Below are positions 34,751 to 43,610 of a stretch of DNA of 64,000 bases, one piece after another (the stretch's first letter is position 1; every line of letters begins with the position of its first letter). The notes under the pieces were generated by a model, which was given only the letters and a program-made list of their open reading frames with translations, made no database searches and was not told where the DNA came from. The DNA is taken from contig NZ_CP025546.1 of NCBI RefSeq assembly GCF_003614435.1, positions 3,286,001 to 3,350,000 of the forward strand. Direction: 5' to 3'. This DNA comes from Mycobacterium paragordonae. GTDB taxonomy: Bacteria; Actinomycetota; Actinomycetes; Mycobacteriales; Mycobacteriaceae. The position numbers and the translations under genes were made by a program.

Positions 34751-35410
34751 ATGGACAGACGACGAAAACCCAACCCGGCCGAACGCCGGCGCGACCTGTG
34801 TGACGCGGCAATACAATTGCTGGCCGACGACGGCGCCAAGGGGTTGAGCCACCTGAAGGTGGACCGGAAGTCCGGCGTGCCCGACGGGACGACTTCTTTC
34901 TATTTCCGGACCCGCTCGGCACTGCTGCTCGCGGTGGCCGAACGGCTGGCAGAGCTGGACCTGGCGAACCTGCAGTCGGTCGCCGACCACGCAAGTCCCG
35001 CCGGTACCGGCAAGGGCCGCCGGTCGCCGTCGTTGTTATCCCAAGTGGTGATTCAATCCGGTTGCGAGCCCGAACTTTCCCGAACCAGGGCCAGGTACGA
35101 GCTGACGATGCAGGCCGCGCGGGACCCGGCCCTGGCCGCCACCCTGGCACACGGCACGGAGGCGTTCACCAAGCTGCACCGCGAGATCCTGGTCCAGCTG
35201 ATGCCTCGCGGCGCGGAGCTGGAATCCGCCGTGGTCGAAGACCTGAGCAATATCACCCTGACGTTCATCAACGGCCTGCTGCTGCGGTTCGCCCACGGTG
35301 ACCGAATCGTCGACAGCCCAGAACAACTGGACAAGATCCTGGCCGCCATTGCCAGCGGAGTCTTGAAGAGTCCCTACAAGGGACAACTGACCGGCGATTC
35401 CGGTCAGTGA
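34751..35410 (+). CDS. TetR-family transcriptional regulator
   Basis: 219 residues. The N-terminal HTH region (RRRDLCDAAIQLLADDG, then GLSHLKVDRKSGVPDGTTSFYF) is of TetR type, followed by a helical ligand-binding domain. The ATG at 34751 follows AGAGGGG. An A/T-rich stretch upstream (TACACATATAGAGTAATG, 34704-34721) is a likely promoter. It lies between an alcohol dehydrogenase and a crotonase-SDR pair, all on the same strand, and could control either. Confidence 0.85.
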   Translation: MDRRRKPNPAERRRDLCDAAIQLLADDGAKGLSHLKVDRKSGVPDGTTSFYFRTRSALLLAVAERLAELDLANLQSVADHASPAGTGKGRRSPSLLSQVVIQSGCEPELSRTRARYELTMQAARDPALAATLAHGTEAFTKLHREILVQLMPRGAELESAVVEDLSNITLTFINGLLLRFAHGDRIVDSPEQLDKILAAIASGVLKSPYKGQLTGDSGQ

Positions 35411-35488
35411 ATCACCCGGTGCGCAAATCGAACTCATCACCCGCTTCCCGTCGTCGCGGGCAGCCTGCTCAAGTAGAGAGAGAGTCAC

Positions 35489-36460
35489 ATGCCTGAATTC
35501 GATTACGAAGAAATGAAAAAGGAAGCCGAGCCGTACATCAAGTTCGAGAAGGACGTGAAGAACCGGATCGCCTACATCACGTTCGACCGCCCGGACGCGC
35601 AGAATTCCACCACCCTGGGCATGCGGCAGAATTATGCCGACCTGATCCACAAGTGCAATGTCGACGACGACGTCAAGGTCGTGGTAATCCGCGGCGAGGG
35701 CGAGGATTTCGGTAGCGGTGGTGACCTGCCCGAACAGCGTGGAATGCTGGAGAACCCGGGCATGCCGCTACTGCACGAGCTGGCGATCAACGACGACGAC
35801 GTGAAATATCCGCCGGGCGGCTCCTACCGCTACCTGTCCACCGTCACCGACTTCTACGCCAAAGCCCGCGCCGGAAACCGCCCGCTGCAAGAACTTCGGA
35901 AGATCAGCATCGTCGAGGCCAAGGGCTACTGCTACGGCTGGCACTTCTATCAAGCCGGCGACGCCGACCTGGTGATCTCCTCGGACGACGCCCTGTTCGG
36001 ACACCCGGCGTTCCGCTACGTGGGCTGGGGGCCACGCTTGTGGTGGTGGGCCGAGACCATGGGCTTGCGCAAGTTCTCCGAAATGTTGTTCACCGGGCGG
36101 CCTTTCAGCGCCAAGGAGATGTACGAGTGCGGCTTCATCAACAGCGTGGTGCCGCGCGACAAGCTCGAAGAGGAAACGGCCAAGTATGCGATGGCCTGCG
36201 CACGGTGCCGGCCGACCGATACCGTCGCGGTGCAGAAGACGTTCTTGGAGCTCTACAAGCAACACAAGGGCGAATATTTCGGCAGTCTGCTCACCGGGAT
36301 GGTCGAGGGGATGCTGCCGTTGATCGCCAACGACCAGGACAACGACGTCGACCTCACCGAGGGCACTTTCGGCAAGGGTCTGAACAACGTCGTCAAGGAC
36401 AACGACCTGAACTTCCCGCCGGAGTGGCGTCTGAGCCGTTCGGGACGCCAGAAACCCTGA
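35489..36460 (+). CDS. Crotonase (enoyl-CoA hydratase/isomerase) superfamily protein
   Basis: 323 residues. The crotonase core shows ITFDRPDAQNSTTLGM at the start and the oxyanion-hole region GEDFGSGGDL. The second half reads VEAKGYCYGWHFYQAGDADLV and ALFGHPAF. The two Glu residues of true enoyl-CoA hydratases are not evident at their usual places, which are occupied by His/Trp-containing sequence. The enzyme may instead cleave a C-C bond (beta-diketone hydrolase-like) or do another CoA reaction. AGAGAGAG precedes the ATG. The SDR gene that follows overlaps by one base (TGATG), so the two are coupled. Confidence 0.85.
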   Translation: MPEFDYEEMKKEAEPYIKFEKDVKNRIAYITFDRPDAQNSTTLGMRQNYADLIHKCNVDDDVKVVVIRGEGEDFGSGGDLPEQRGMLENPGMPLLHELAINDDDVKYPPGGSYRYLSTVTDFYAKARAGNRPLQELRKISIVEAKGYCYGWHFYQAGDADLVISSDDALFGHPAFRYVGWGPRLWWWAETMGLRKFSEMLFTGRPFSAKEMYECGFINSVVPRDKLEEETAKYAMACARCRPTDTVAVQKTFLELYKQHKGEYFGSLLTGMVEGMLPLIANDQDNDVDLTEGTFGKGLNNVVKDNDLNFPPEWRLSRSGRQKP

Positions 36461-37224
36461 TGACGGGGACACTGGCCGGCACGGTGGCCCTGGTGACCGG
36501 CGCCAGCAGCGGTATCGGCGCGGCGACGGCCAAAGCGCTTGCCGCCCAGGGTGCCGCCGTGGGGCTGCTGGCGCGGCGGGCCGACCGGTTGCGCGTATTG
36601 CGGGGTGCGATCGAAGCCACCGGCGGCACCGCGTTGACCGTGGTGGCCGATGTCAGCGACGCGGCGCAGGCAGCGGCGGCGGTGCAGCGCACGGTCACCG
36701 AACTGGGCCGCCTGGACGTTGTGGTGAACAATGCCGGACTGATGCGGACCGGGCCGGCAACCCAAGCGCCGCTACAGGATTGGGATGACCTCGTCGCGGT
36801 CAACATCCAGGGGGTGCTGTATGTCACGCGAGCGGCACTGCCTCTTCTGGTCGAGGCGGCGGTTGACTCACCGCGCGGAGTAGCCGATCTGGTGACCATC
36901 AGCTCGACCGCGGGGTGGGTGGCGCGCCCCGGAACCGCGGTCTATTCGCTGACCAAATTCGGCGTGAACGCGTTCAGCGAGGCGGTTCGGCAGGAACTGC
37001 TGGGCAAACGGGTCCGGGTAGGTGTGGTCGCCCCCGGAACCGTTGACACCGAGATCTTTTCGCATTTGGACGCGCCGTCGCGAGAGGCGGTGGAGCGGCA
37101 GACCGCGGGGATGGTCAAGCTGCGACCGGACGACGTCGCCGACGCGGTGCTCTACATGGTCACCCGCGCCGGCCGAGTCGCGGTCAACCACATGCTGGTG
37201 CGGGCGTCCGACCAAACCTGGTGA
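36460..37224 (+). CDS. Short-chain dehydrogenase/reductase
   Basis: 254 residues. The TGASSGIGAATAKAL cofactor loop, NNAG, the catalytic Ser in ISSTAG, and YSLTK for Tyr and Lys are all present. It belongs to the classical NAD(P)-dependent SDRs (clavulanate dehydrogenase/YdfG-like). The ATG overlaps the crotonase stop by one base, so the reductase probably works on the substrate or product of that enzyme. It is convergent with the pimC-like gene, with 92 bases between the stops and no strong terminator visible. Confidence 0.92.
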   Translation: MTGTLAGTVALVTGASSGIGAATAKALAAQGAAVGLLARRADRLRVLRGAIEATGGTALTVVADVSDAAQAAAAVQRTVTELGRLDVVVNNAGLMRTGPATQAPLQDWDDLVAVNIQGVLYVTRAALPLLVEAAVDSPRGVADLVTISSTAGWVARPGTAVYSLTKFGVNAFSEAVRQELLGKRVRVGVVAPGTVDTEIFSHLDAPSREAVERQTAGMVKLRPDDVADAVLYMVTRAGRVAVNHMLVRASDQTW

Positions 37225-37316
37225 GGCCGGGGACCGCCGATTGTGAAAATCCCGACGCTACATCGGCGTGTCCCGTCGGAGAATTCACACTCGGGGAAAA
37301 GCGAGGGTCAGCACGG

Positions 37317-38417
37317 CTACCTGAACGTCGTCAGCATGCCCGCCGCCGATCGCTGCCAGGTGAACATCTCGGCCCGGTGCCGCGCACAGACGCGACGGTC
37401 GCGCTCCGGCCGGTCGACCAGGTCACGGACCGCGCGCGCGAATGCCACCGGGTCGTTGTCGGCCAGCGCACCGCTGTCCGCGGTGATGATCTCCGTCAGC
37501 GCCGAGGTCCGTGACACTACCGCTGGAGTGCCGCACGCCAGCGATTCCAGGGCGGCCAGCCCGAACGTCTCGTGCGGCCCAGGCGCCAATGCCACGTCGG
37601 CGGTCGCCAGCAGCGCGGCAACGACTTGCCGGTCGGCAACGAACCCGGTGAATTCGATTGGCAGGCGGGCCGCTTGCCGCTGCAGCCGGGCCCGCAGGGG
37701 GCCCTCGCCGACCACGACCAGCCGGGCGTCGACGCCGTCATCGCGCAGGGCCGCGAGGGCGTCAATGCTGCGGTCGGCGCGCTTCTCGACCGACAAGCGT
37801 CCACAGTGCACCAGCAGGATCTGGCCGGGCGTGGCGAAGCGCTGCCGCAGTTGCGCGCTGTGCCGGCGCGGGTGGAAGGTCCGCAGGTCGACACCGAGTG
37901 GCACGGTGACGGTGTTGGTGGCGCCGATGCGATCGAACTCCTCCCGGGCGAACTCGGTGGTGCACACCACGGTGTCGTAGTCGGCGGCGGTGCGCCGGTT
38001 GGCCACGTCGGCGAATCTCTGAGCGGCTCGTCGCGGAAGTACCTGTCCCGCAAGGCGATCCAGACGCTCATGGGAGATCATCACGGTGGTGGCGCCGTGC
38101 TCGCGACCCCACCGGCCCAGGGAGCGCAGGGTGAGCCGGTCGGACACCTCCAGCGCGTCCGGGTTCAGCGCGGTCAACAGTGTGCGCACCGGCGCGGGCA
38201 TGATCGCGCGGTATCCACCCGTGCAGGGAAGCAGCCTGGCCGGCACCGTGATTCGCATGACACCGCTGTCGAGCCGGCTGCGTTCGGCGCGGGCACCCGG
38301 TACCACCAGGAAGACCTCGTGCCCCGTTGCGCAGTATTCGGCGCCCAACCGGTCAACCGCCGTCCGCAGCCCGCCGGACCGGGGCCCGTAGAAGTTGGCG
38401 ACCTGAACCACCCGCAT
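37317..38417 (-). CDS. pimC: Family 4 glycosyltransferase, PimC-like mannosyltransferase
   Basis: 366-residue GT-B glycosyltransferase. N-terminal NFYGPRSGGLRTAVDRLG is the acceptor/sugar loop; the C-terminal GT4 signature EX7E lies in PHETFGLAALESLACG. From memory the sequence is very close to PimC of M. tuberculosis CDC1551 (MT1800), which adds the third mannose to phosphatidylinositol dimannoside using GDP-mannose. That gene is absent from H37Rv and many strains, so its presence is of comparative interest. It is a single gene on the minus strand between convergent neighbours. A role in other lipid glycosylation remains possible. Confidence 0.82.
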   Translation of the reverse strand: MRVVQVANFYGPRSGGLRTAVDRLGAEYCATGHEVFLVVPGARAERSRLDSGVMRITVPARLLPCTGGYRAIMPAPVRTLLTALNPDALEVSDRLTLRSLGRWGREHGATTVMISHERLDRLAGQVLPRRAAQRFADVANRRTAADYDTVVCTTEFAREEFDRIGATNTVTVPLGVDLRTFHPRRHSAQLRQRFATPGQILLVHCGRLSVEKRADRSIDALAALRDDGVDARLVVVGEGPLRARLQRQAARLPIEFTGFVADRQVVAALLATADVALAPGPHETFGLAALESLACGTPAVVSRTSALTEIITADSGALADNDPVAFARAVRDLVDRPERDRRVCARHRAEMFTWQRSAAGMLTTFR

Positions 38418-38496
38418 ACGGTGAGCGAAACGGTCGGGTATGTGCGGTCAACGAGCGCGGGCCCACGACCGCCTGAATAGTTCGTGAACCTCGGGT

Positions 38497-39369
38497 TCAG
38501 CTGGGTTTCTTCAAGTGTGGCCCCAGCATCTGCTGCCACGCCCGGGACATGTTCTGGAACTCTTCCTCGCAGTTGCCGGCCCGGTCTTCGGGCAGGTCGC
38601 CGGAGGTGACGATGACGGCGTTGGCGGTGGTATCCGACCCGTAGATCCAGCACTCCCAGTTGTACATCCGGGTGATGTCCATCGAGTGCCCGTCCCAGAA
38701 CGGGAGTTCGTTGGCGTCACCGGCCTCTTTGGCGCTCAGCTTCCAGTCCTGGGCGGTGTCCATAGCGATCCGGACACCATTGGGGTACGGCTTTCCATCG
38801 GCCCCGGGGGCCAGCAGCTCGAATGCGGACAACTGGTCGGCAACGTCCTCCTCGCGTCCGGTGAACGCGAGGTCGTAGACGTTGAGCGTCGCGTGCCCGA
38901 GTTCGTGGTAGAACCCGGAGATCGTCGCATCGACCGCGGCTTCGGCCGGGTTGGGATTGCCGGTATTGGCGAACCGCTGCCGGCTCTGCTGAATGTCCTC
39001 GTAGCACAACTGGATTTCGTTGGCGTTGGGATCCCAGTAGTCGTTGGCCTCGCCGCACTGCTTGCCGACGGCTCCGACATCGTGCGGCAGGTTCAGCGTG
39101 TCGTTGACGTGCGCCGCGACACTCTCCAAAACCTTTGCATCCGACATCAATTGGCGGCCTGCCTGGGCCTCCGGGGTGGTCGCGTCCTCGTAGCGGAAGA
39201 TCATCTTTCCGGCCGGGGTGGGTTCGCTCGCCGGGTCGGTGCGCGAGGTTCCCGGGGGCCGCTCGGCCGCCCGCGGATGCGCATCGGCGTGGTTTCCTTT
39301 CGATCCGCCACATCCCGCCGCCGCCAGCATCGCGGCGCACGCCGCGACACCCATGAGTCGCCTGCTCAT
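38497..39369 (-). CDS. Putative metallopeptidase lipoprotein (DUF4344-like)
   Basis: 290 residues. An N-terminal lipoprotein signal ends MLAAAGC-GG with lipidated Cys20. The mature domain has zinc motif HELGH at 155-159 followed by the Glu/Asp-rich EEDVADQLSAF that supplies a third ligand. Several Cys in the C-terminal half (CYED, NWECWIYG, GNCEEEF) could form disulfides outside the membrane. The ATG at 39369 has AAGGGAG upstream. This fits the putative metallopeptidase family of unknown substrate found in bacteria. The proline/threonine spacer at residues 38-53 links lipid anchor to enzyme. Confidence 0.85.
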   Translation of the reverse strand: MSRRLMGVAACAAMLAAAGCGGSKGNHADAHPRAAERPPGTSRTDPASEPTPAGKMIFRYEDATTPEAQAGRQLMSDAKVLESVAAHVNDTLNLPHDVGAVGKQCGEANDYWDPNANEIQLCYEDIQQSRQRFANTGNPNPAEAAVDATISGFYHELGHATLNVYDLAFTGREEDVADQLSAFELLAPGADGKPYPNGVRIAMDTAQDWKLSAKEAGDANELPFWDGHSMDITRMYNWECWIYGSDTTANAVIVTSGDLPEDRAGNCEEEFQNMSRAWQQMLGPHLKKPS

Positions 39370-39482
39370 CCCTCGAGCTCCCTTCGATGGAACCAATCGA
39401 CGGTCTGCCCAGGACCTCTGAGAACGGTACGACACCCGGCGGCACAAAACACCGCGTTGGCGGTAAGAGTCCAGCCGACGGT

Positions 39483-40553
39483 CTACGGGCTGGAGAGCAG
39501 CAGCATGACCCGCCCACCCGGGGGCGGTTCAGCGAACGCACCGACGTCGAAGCCGTAATACGTGCGCTGGGTGGCGGTGATGTCCTCGATCACCCTTCCG
39601 GTTGCTTTGAGGGTGCCGTGCCTGACGTCGGCCATCATTCCTCTGAAGTCGGCCACTGCCAGCGACTCGGCCAGCAGCAGCGCCTCGCCGCCGGAGCGCA
39701 GCGCCACCTGAACTCCGGCACCGGCGTAGTTGTTGCCGCCCCGGCCGGTGCCACGTGGTGCCCAGTAGACGGGCGGGGACGACACCGTCCCCTCCACCCG
39801 TCGAAACACGCCGGCGGTGTCGGCGACGGTGACGAGGGGCAGCGCCGCGATGGTGCGCTTCTCCTTGAGCCACATAAAACCCAGCGGGATACAGACGATC
39901 GCGTACATCAACACCACCAGCACGAGCACCGGCTTCCACGCGATTTCCCAGCCCAGGCGCCGCGGCGAAATCGGAACTGCACTCAACTGCTCGTCGAGTC
40001 GGCGGCGACCCAACCGCAGGACGTACCAGGACACAATGCGTGCCATCGCCATCCCGGCAAGGACGACCATGCCGACGATGCCGCAGGCGCGGAAATAAAA
40101 GGTGCTGTCGCCCTGGTTACGGGTTGCGGCGAACATCACCGCCGGGATCGGTGCCGTCAACAGCAACAGCAGCGCGTACGAAGGGTGGCTGGTGAGGTAG
40201 GGGTAGGTCACCGTCCAGCCCCGGTTGGCGCCGTAGACGGTCACCGGGCCGGCATCGGCGTGCGCCACCGGAGTCCACGATCCCTCGACCACACGCGGCC
40301 GCACCAGTGACCGCACGAACAGGAAGCCGAAGATCAGCGAGACGACCAAAGCTCCCCAGAACACCCCGGAGAGACGTTCGCCGGTCCCGGGCACGCCGAA
40401 CGCGCCGTGGATGTCGATCAGTTTTCCGATGAAGAAGGTCAATGGCACGACGAAGAACAACTCGAGCAGCCAGACTTGGATGAGCTGCGGGATGCGGGAA
40501 CCGATACGGTCGAAGGCCAGCACGCGTCGCCAGAGAAACCGCAGAACGCCCAT
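39483..40553 (-). CDS. Multi-pass membrane protein, function unknown
   Basis: 356 residues with about five hydrophobic segments: two near residues 23-75, two between 120 and 165, and one near 200. A soluble C-terminal part of about 140 residues (FRRVEGTVSSPPVYW and RVIEDITATQRTYYG) may lie outside the membrane. The ATG at 40553 begins MGVLRFLWRRVLAF, and the sequence upstream is not membrane-like. It is divergent from the MmpL gene. I do not recognise a named family. Confidence 0.75.
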   Translation of the reverse strand: MGVLRFLWRRVLAFDRIGSRIPQLIQVWLLELFFVVPLTFFIGKLIDIHGAFGVPGTGERLSGVFWGALVVSLIFGFLFVRSLVRPRVVEGSWTPVAHADAGPVTVYGANRGWTVTYPYLTSHPSYALLLLLTAPIPAVMFAATRNQGDSTFYFRACGIVGMVVLAGMAMARIVSWYVLRLGRRRLDEQLSAVPISPRRLGWEIAWKPVLVLVVLMYAIVCIPLGFMWLKEKRTIAALPLVTVADTAGVFRRVEGTVSSPPVYWAPRGTGRGGNNYAGAGVQVALRSGGEALLLAESLAVADFRGMMADVRHGTLKATGRVIEDITATQRTYYGFDVGAFAEPPPGGRVMLLLSSP

Positions 40554-40698
40554 GACGGGCGACCTTATCCAGTGAGGATTGCAGGTGGGCACGGTTTGAC
40601 CAGCATGGCCGCAAACGGCCACGGCACGCCGCATAATCGCTGTCGATCGGTGGGCTGGGGTGGTTGAATGAGCCGACTCGGTCGGGGGTTACATCGCG

Positions 40699-40782
40699 AT
40701 GTCAATCGAGAAGGTGATACGCCAGGTGAATGGGTTGCTTCGTGATACCCGCCGGTCAGCTCAGCTGAGGCTGACGCATTGA
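40699..40782 (+). CDS. Possible 27-residue leader peptide coupled to mmpL
   Basis: A 27-codon frame (starting MSIEKVIRQVNGLL, ending RLTH) whose TGA overlaps the TTG start of the mmpL gene by two bases, so ribosomes finishing it could restart on mmpL. No strong ribosome site precedes its ATG, only a G-run about 10-14 bases upstream. It could be a regulatory leader or chance. The overlap is the only reason to list it. Confidence 0.25.
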   Translation: MSIEKVIRQVNGLLRDTRRSAQLRLTH

Positions 40783-43610
40783 TCCCTCGGCTCATCTATC
40801 GATTCGCGTTGCTGATCGTCGGGGTCTGGGCATTCGCCGCCGTCGCCGGCAACAGCATGGCTCCGCCACTCGAGCGGGTCGTGGCAGATATGGACCAGCC
40901 GTTCCTGCCACCCGGCACCGCGACCGCGATGGCGGTGCAACGCTCGGCCGCCGCCTTCGGCCAAACGCCTACCGACAACATCGGGTACCTGGTGCTCGAA
41001 CGCGACGGCCGGCTCGGCGACCAGGACCGGGCCTACTACGACCAGCTCGTCACGGCGCTGCGTGCCGACCACAAATATGTGTACGAGGTGACGGACTGGT
41101 GGCAGATGCCGGCGGCCGGCAACACCGCGGTCAGCCGTGACGGCCACGTGGTGACGGCCACCCTGAGCCTTGACGGGGTGACGGGGTCGACCGAAGCCGT
41201 CGACTCGATCACGGAGGCGCGCGCCGTCGTGGCGGGAATCCACCCTCCGGACGGTCTGCACGTCTACATCACCGGCGCCGGCGCCACCATCATGGACGAG
41301 TTCGCCGAGATCGACCGGCAGACTCAGGTCATCACGGCAGTGACGCTGGGTGTCCTGCTCGTCTTCCTGATCATCCTGTACCGGTCACTGATCACGGCCC
41401 TGGTGCCGCTGGTGTCCGTCCTGTCGGGGTTGACCGTCGCCAAGCCCATCATCTCGGACCTCGCCTCCCGTCCGGTGATCAACGTTTCACTGTTCTCGTT
41501 GTCGATCGCCGTCGCGGTTGCGGTCGGGGCAGGCACCGGCTTCGCCATCTTTCTGATCGGCCGCTACCACGAACAGCGCAGAAACGGCTTCGTTCCGGTC
41601 GACGCGCTGGCGGACGCCTACCGCAGCGTCGCGCCGACGATCATCGGCTCGGTCCTCATCGTTGTTGCGCCGTTGGGCGCGTTGGCGTGGCTGAGTCTCG
41701 CCCGTATCAGCATGTTGGCCACGACCGGCATCCTCTGCGCAATCGGTGTGCTCGCGGTCGGGCTCGCCACGCTGACGCTGACGCCGGCCTTGATCGCGCT
41801 CGCCGGCCGCGCCGGGCTGATGAAGCCGCCGCAGCGCGAACGTCTGCGCCGGAACTGGCGCCGCGTCGGCACCCGCGTCGCGCGCTGGCCGGCACCGATC
41901 CTGGTGGCCAGCAGCGTGTTCGTGCTCATCATGCTGCTCGGTCTGCCGGGCGTGCCGATCGGCTGGGACGAAACGGCGTCCACTCCATCCAACACCGAGG
42001 CCAACCGTGGGTACCGTGCCGTCAACCAGCACTTCGATGCCAACCACGTGCAGCCCGACGTCGTCACGATCGAGGCTGACGAGGACCTGCGCAACCCGGC
42101 CGCGCTGACCGTGATCGGCCGGGTCACCGGCGCGATCATGGGGATCTCCGGCGTGCGCATGGTGCAGTCGGCCAGCCACCCCGGCGGGATGGTCTCCAAG
42201 CAGGCTTCCCTGTCAGCCACCGGCGGCAATGTCGGCGACCGGCTCGACCAGTTCTCCGACCGGCTGGACGCGAAGCAGTCGACCTTCGCCGACCTCGACG
42301 CCGCTGTGCGTGAGCTGGGTTCGGGCCTGGATCTGATCCAGGCCGGGGCGCAAGCGGGCTCCTATGCCATCGGTGGTGTGAGCCTGGCGGTGCGTTTGAC
42401 GCAGCAGGCCACGGACAAGATCCGGGCCCGTGCGGCGGACGTCGCCGAGATCTTCGATCCGCTGCGCAAGTTTGTCGGAGCGATCAGCGACTGCCGCACG
42501 ACCCCGGTGTGTTCGTCGGCCCAGGAGGCGGTGGACTGGGCGAATGCGGTCGTCGGCGGTGCCGGGAAACTGGCCGACGCGGCCGATCAGCTGGCGAAGT
42601 CGGCGGTGGACGCGGCGGCGGCACCGGGCGTCACCCTGCCTGCGGTGGTTGCCACCGTCAGCACCGAGATGGCGCAGGTCCGGGGGATGGCGGCGCAGTT
42701 CAGAGAACTGCTGGGCAGTGCCCGTCCGGTGCCGACCCAGGAACTTCCCGACTATCTGCATCAGTTGGCCGGCGCCTCCCAGGGCAACCCCGGCTCCAAC
42801 CTCTACGCGTCCCGCCGCATCCTGACCGACCCGGGTATGCGTCCCACGCTGGACCAGTTCTTCCCGCCGAACGGGCGTGCCACCCGGATCTTCGTCTACG
42901 GCCAAGGGCTCGAATGGGGTGATGAAGGCGCGGCCCGGGCCCGCTCGATCGAGGCTGCGGTCACCGAGACACTCAGAGGCAGCGGCTTGAAAGTGACGGC
43001 CGTCGAACTCACCGGTGTCGGGCCGGCGACCCGCGACCTGCAGGACATCGTGGGCGGCGACCTGGCCCTGATGGTGTTCATCACCCTCGGCGTCATCCTC
43101 TTCATCGCCGCGCTGCTGTTGCGAAGTCCGATCGCCGGATTCGTCGTGCTCGCGACGATTCTGGCCTCTTACGTCTGCGGGCTCGGCGCCAGCGTGCTGC
43201 TGTTTCACCGCCTGTTGCACCACGACCTGCACTGGTCGGTGCCGCCCATCGCGTTCGTGTCGATGGTCGGCATCGCCTCCGGCGGCAACCTGTTGTTCGC
43301 GCTGCGCATCCGCGAGGAACTCGCCGCGGGGCTGCGCACCAGCATCATCCGCGCCTCTGCCGCGACCGGAATGGTCGTCACCGCCGGCGGCGTCGTGGTC
43401 GGCCTGACGATGCTTGCGCTCGGTATCAGCAGCGTGCTCAGCGTCGCGCAGATCGGCGTCACGGTCGGACTCGGCCTGGTGCTCAACGCGCTGGTGGTGC
43501 GCGCGTTCGTGTTGCCGGCCATGATGGTGGTGCTGGACCGCTGGTTGTGGTGGCCGCGCCGCTCGGCCGCCGACGAGGAAGAACTCGAACCGGCGACCGC
43601 GGCCAGATGA
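40779..43610 (+). CDS. MmpL-family (RND/MMPL) lipid transporter
   Basis: 943 residues in the MmpL pattern: TM1, a large extracytoplasmic domain, TM2-TM6 (GVLLVFLIILYRSLITALVP, the GAGTGFAIFLIGRYHEQR motif after TM4), a second large domain with helical repeats (about 475-690), then TM7-TM12. MmpL proteins move lipids or siderophores across the inner membrane using the proton gradient. No MmpS partner gene is adjacent. The start is TTG 40779, the first start codon after an in-frame stop, with GAGG 9 bases before it. The following SDR gene overlaps its stop by four bases. Confidence 0.92.
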   Translation: MIPRLIYRFALLIVGVWAFAAVAGNSMAPPLERVVADMDQPFLPPGTATAMAVQRSAAAFGQTPTDNIGYLVLERDGRLGDQDRAYYDQLVTALRADHKYVYEVTDWWQMPAAGNTAVSRDGHVVTATLSLDGVTGSTEAVDSITEARAVVAGIHPPDGLHVYITGAGATIMDEFAEIDRQTQVITAVTLGVLLVFLIILYRSLITALVPLVSVLSGLTVAKPIISDLASRPVINVSLFSLSIAVAVAVGAGTGFAIFLIGRYHEQRRNGFVPVDALADAYRSVAPTIIGSVLIVVAPLGALAWLSLARISMLATTGILCAIGVLAVGLATLTLTPALIALAGRAGLMKPPQRERLRRNWRRVGTRVARWPAPILVASSVFVLIMLLGLPGVPIGWDETASTPSNTEANRGYRAVNQHFDANHVQPDVVTIEADEDLRNPAALTVIGRVTGAIMGISGVRMVQSASHPGGMVSKQASLSATGGNVGDRLDQFSDRLDAKQSTFADLDAAVRELGSGLDLIQAGAQAGSYAIGGVSLAVRLTQQATDKIRARAADVAEIFDPLRKFVGAISDCRTTPVCSSAQEAVDWANAVVGGAGKLADAADQLAKSAVDAAAAPGVTLPAVVATVSTEMAQVRGMAAQFRELLGSARPVPTQELPDYLHQLAGASQGNPGSNLYASRRILTDPGMRPTLDQFFPPNGRATRIFVYGQGLEWGDEGAARARSIEAAVTETLRGSGLKVTAVELTGVGPATRDLQDIVGGDLALMVFITLGVILFIAALLLRSPIAGFVVLATILASYVCGLGASVLLFHRLLHHDLHWSVPPIAFVSMVGIASGGNLLFALRIREELAAGLRTSIIRASAATGMVVTAGGVVVGLTMLALGISSVLSVAQIGVTVGLGLVLNALVVRAFVLPAMMVVLDRWLWWPRRSAADEEELEPATAAR

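Noticed and set aside
37225..37316. Terminator between convergent SDR and pimC-like gene
   Set aside because: I looked for a stable stem in the 92 bases and found only short imperfect pairings.
38485..38499. TGAACC-TCG-GGTTCA hairpin at the end of the metallopeptidase gene
   Set aside because: The stem is only 6 bp, overlaps the stop codon and has no T-run, so a terminator call is not supported.
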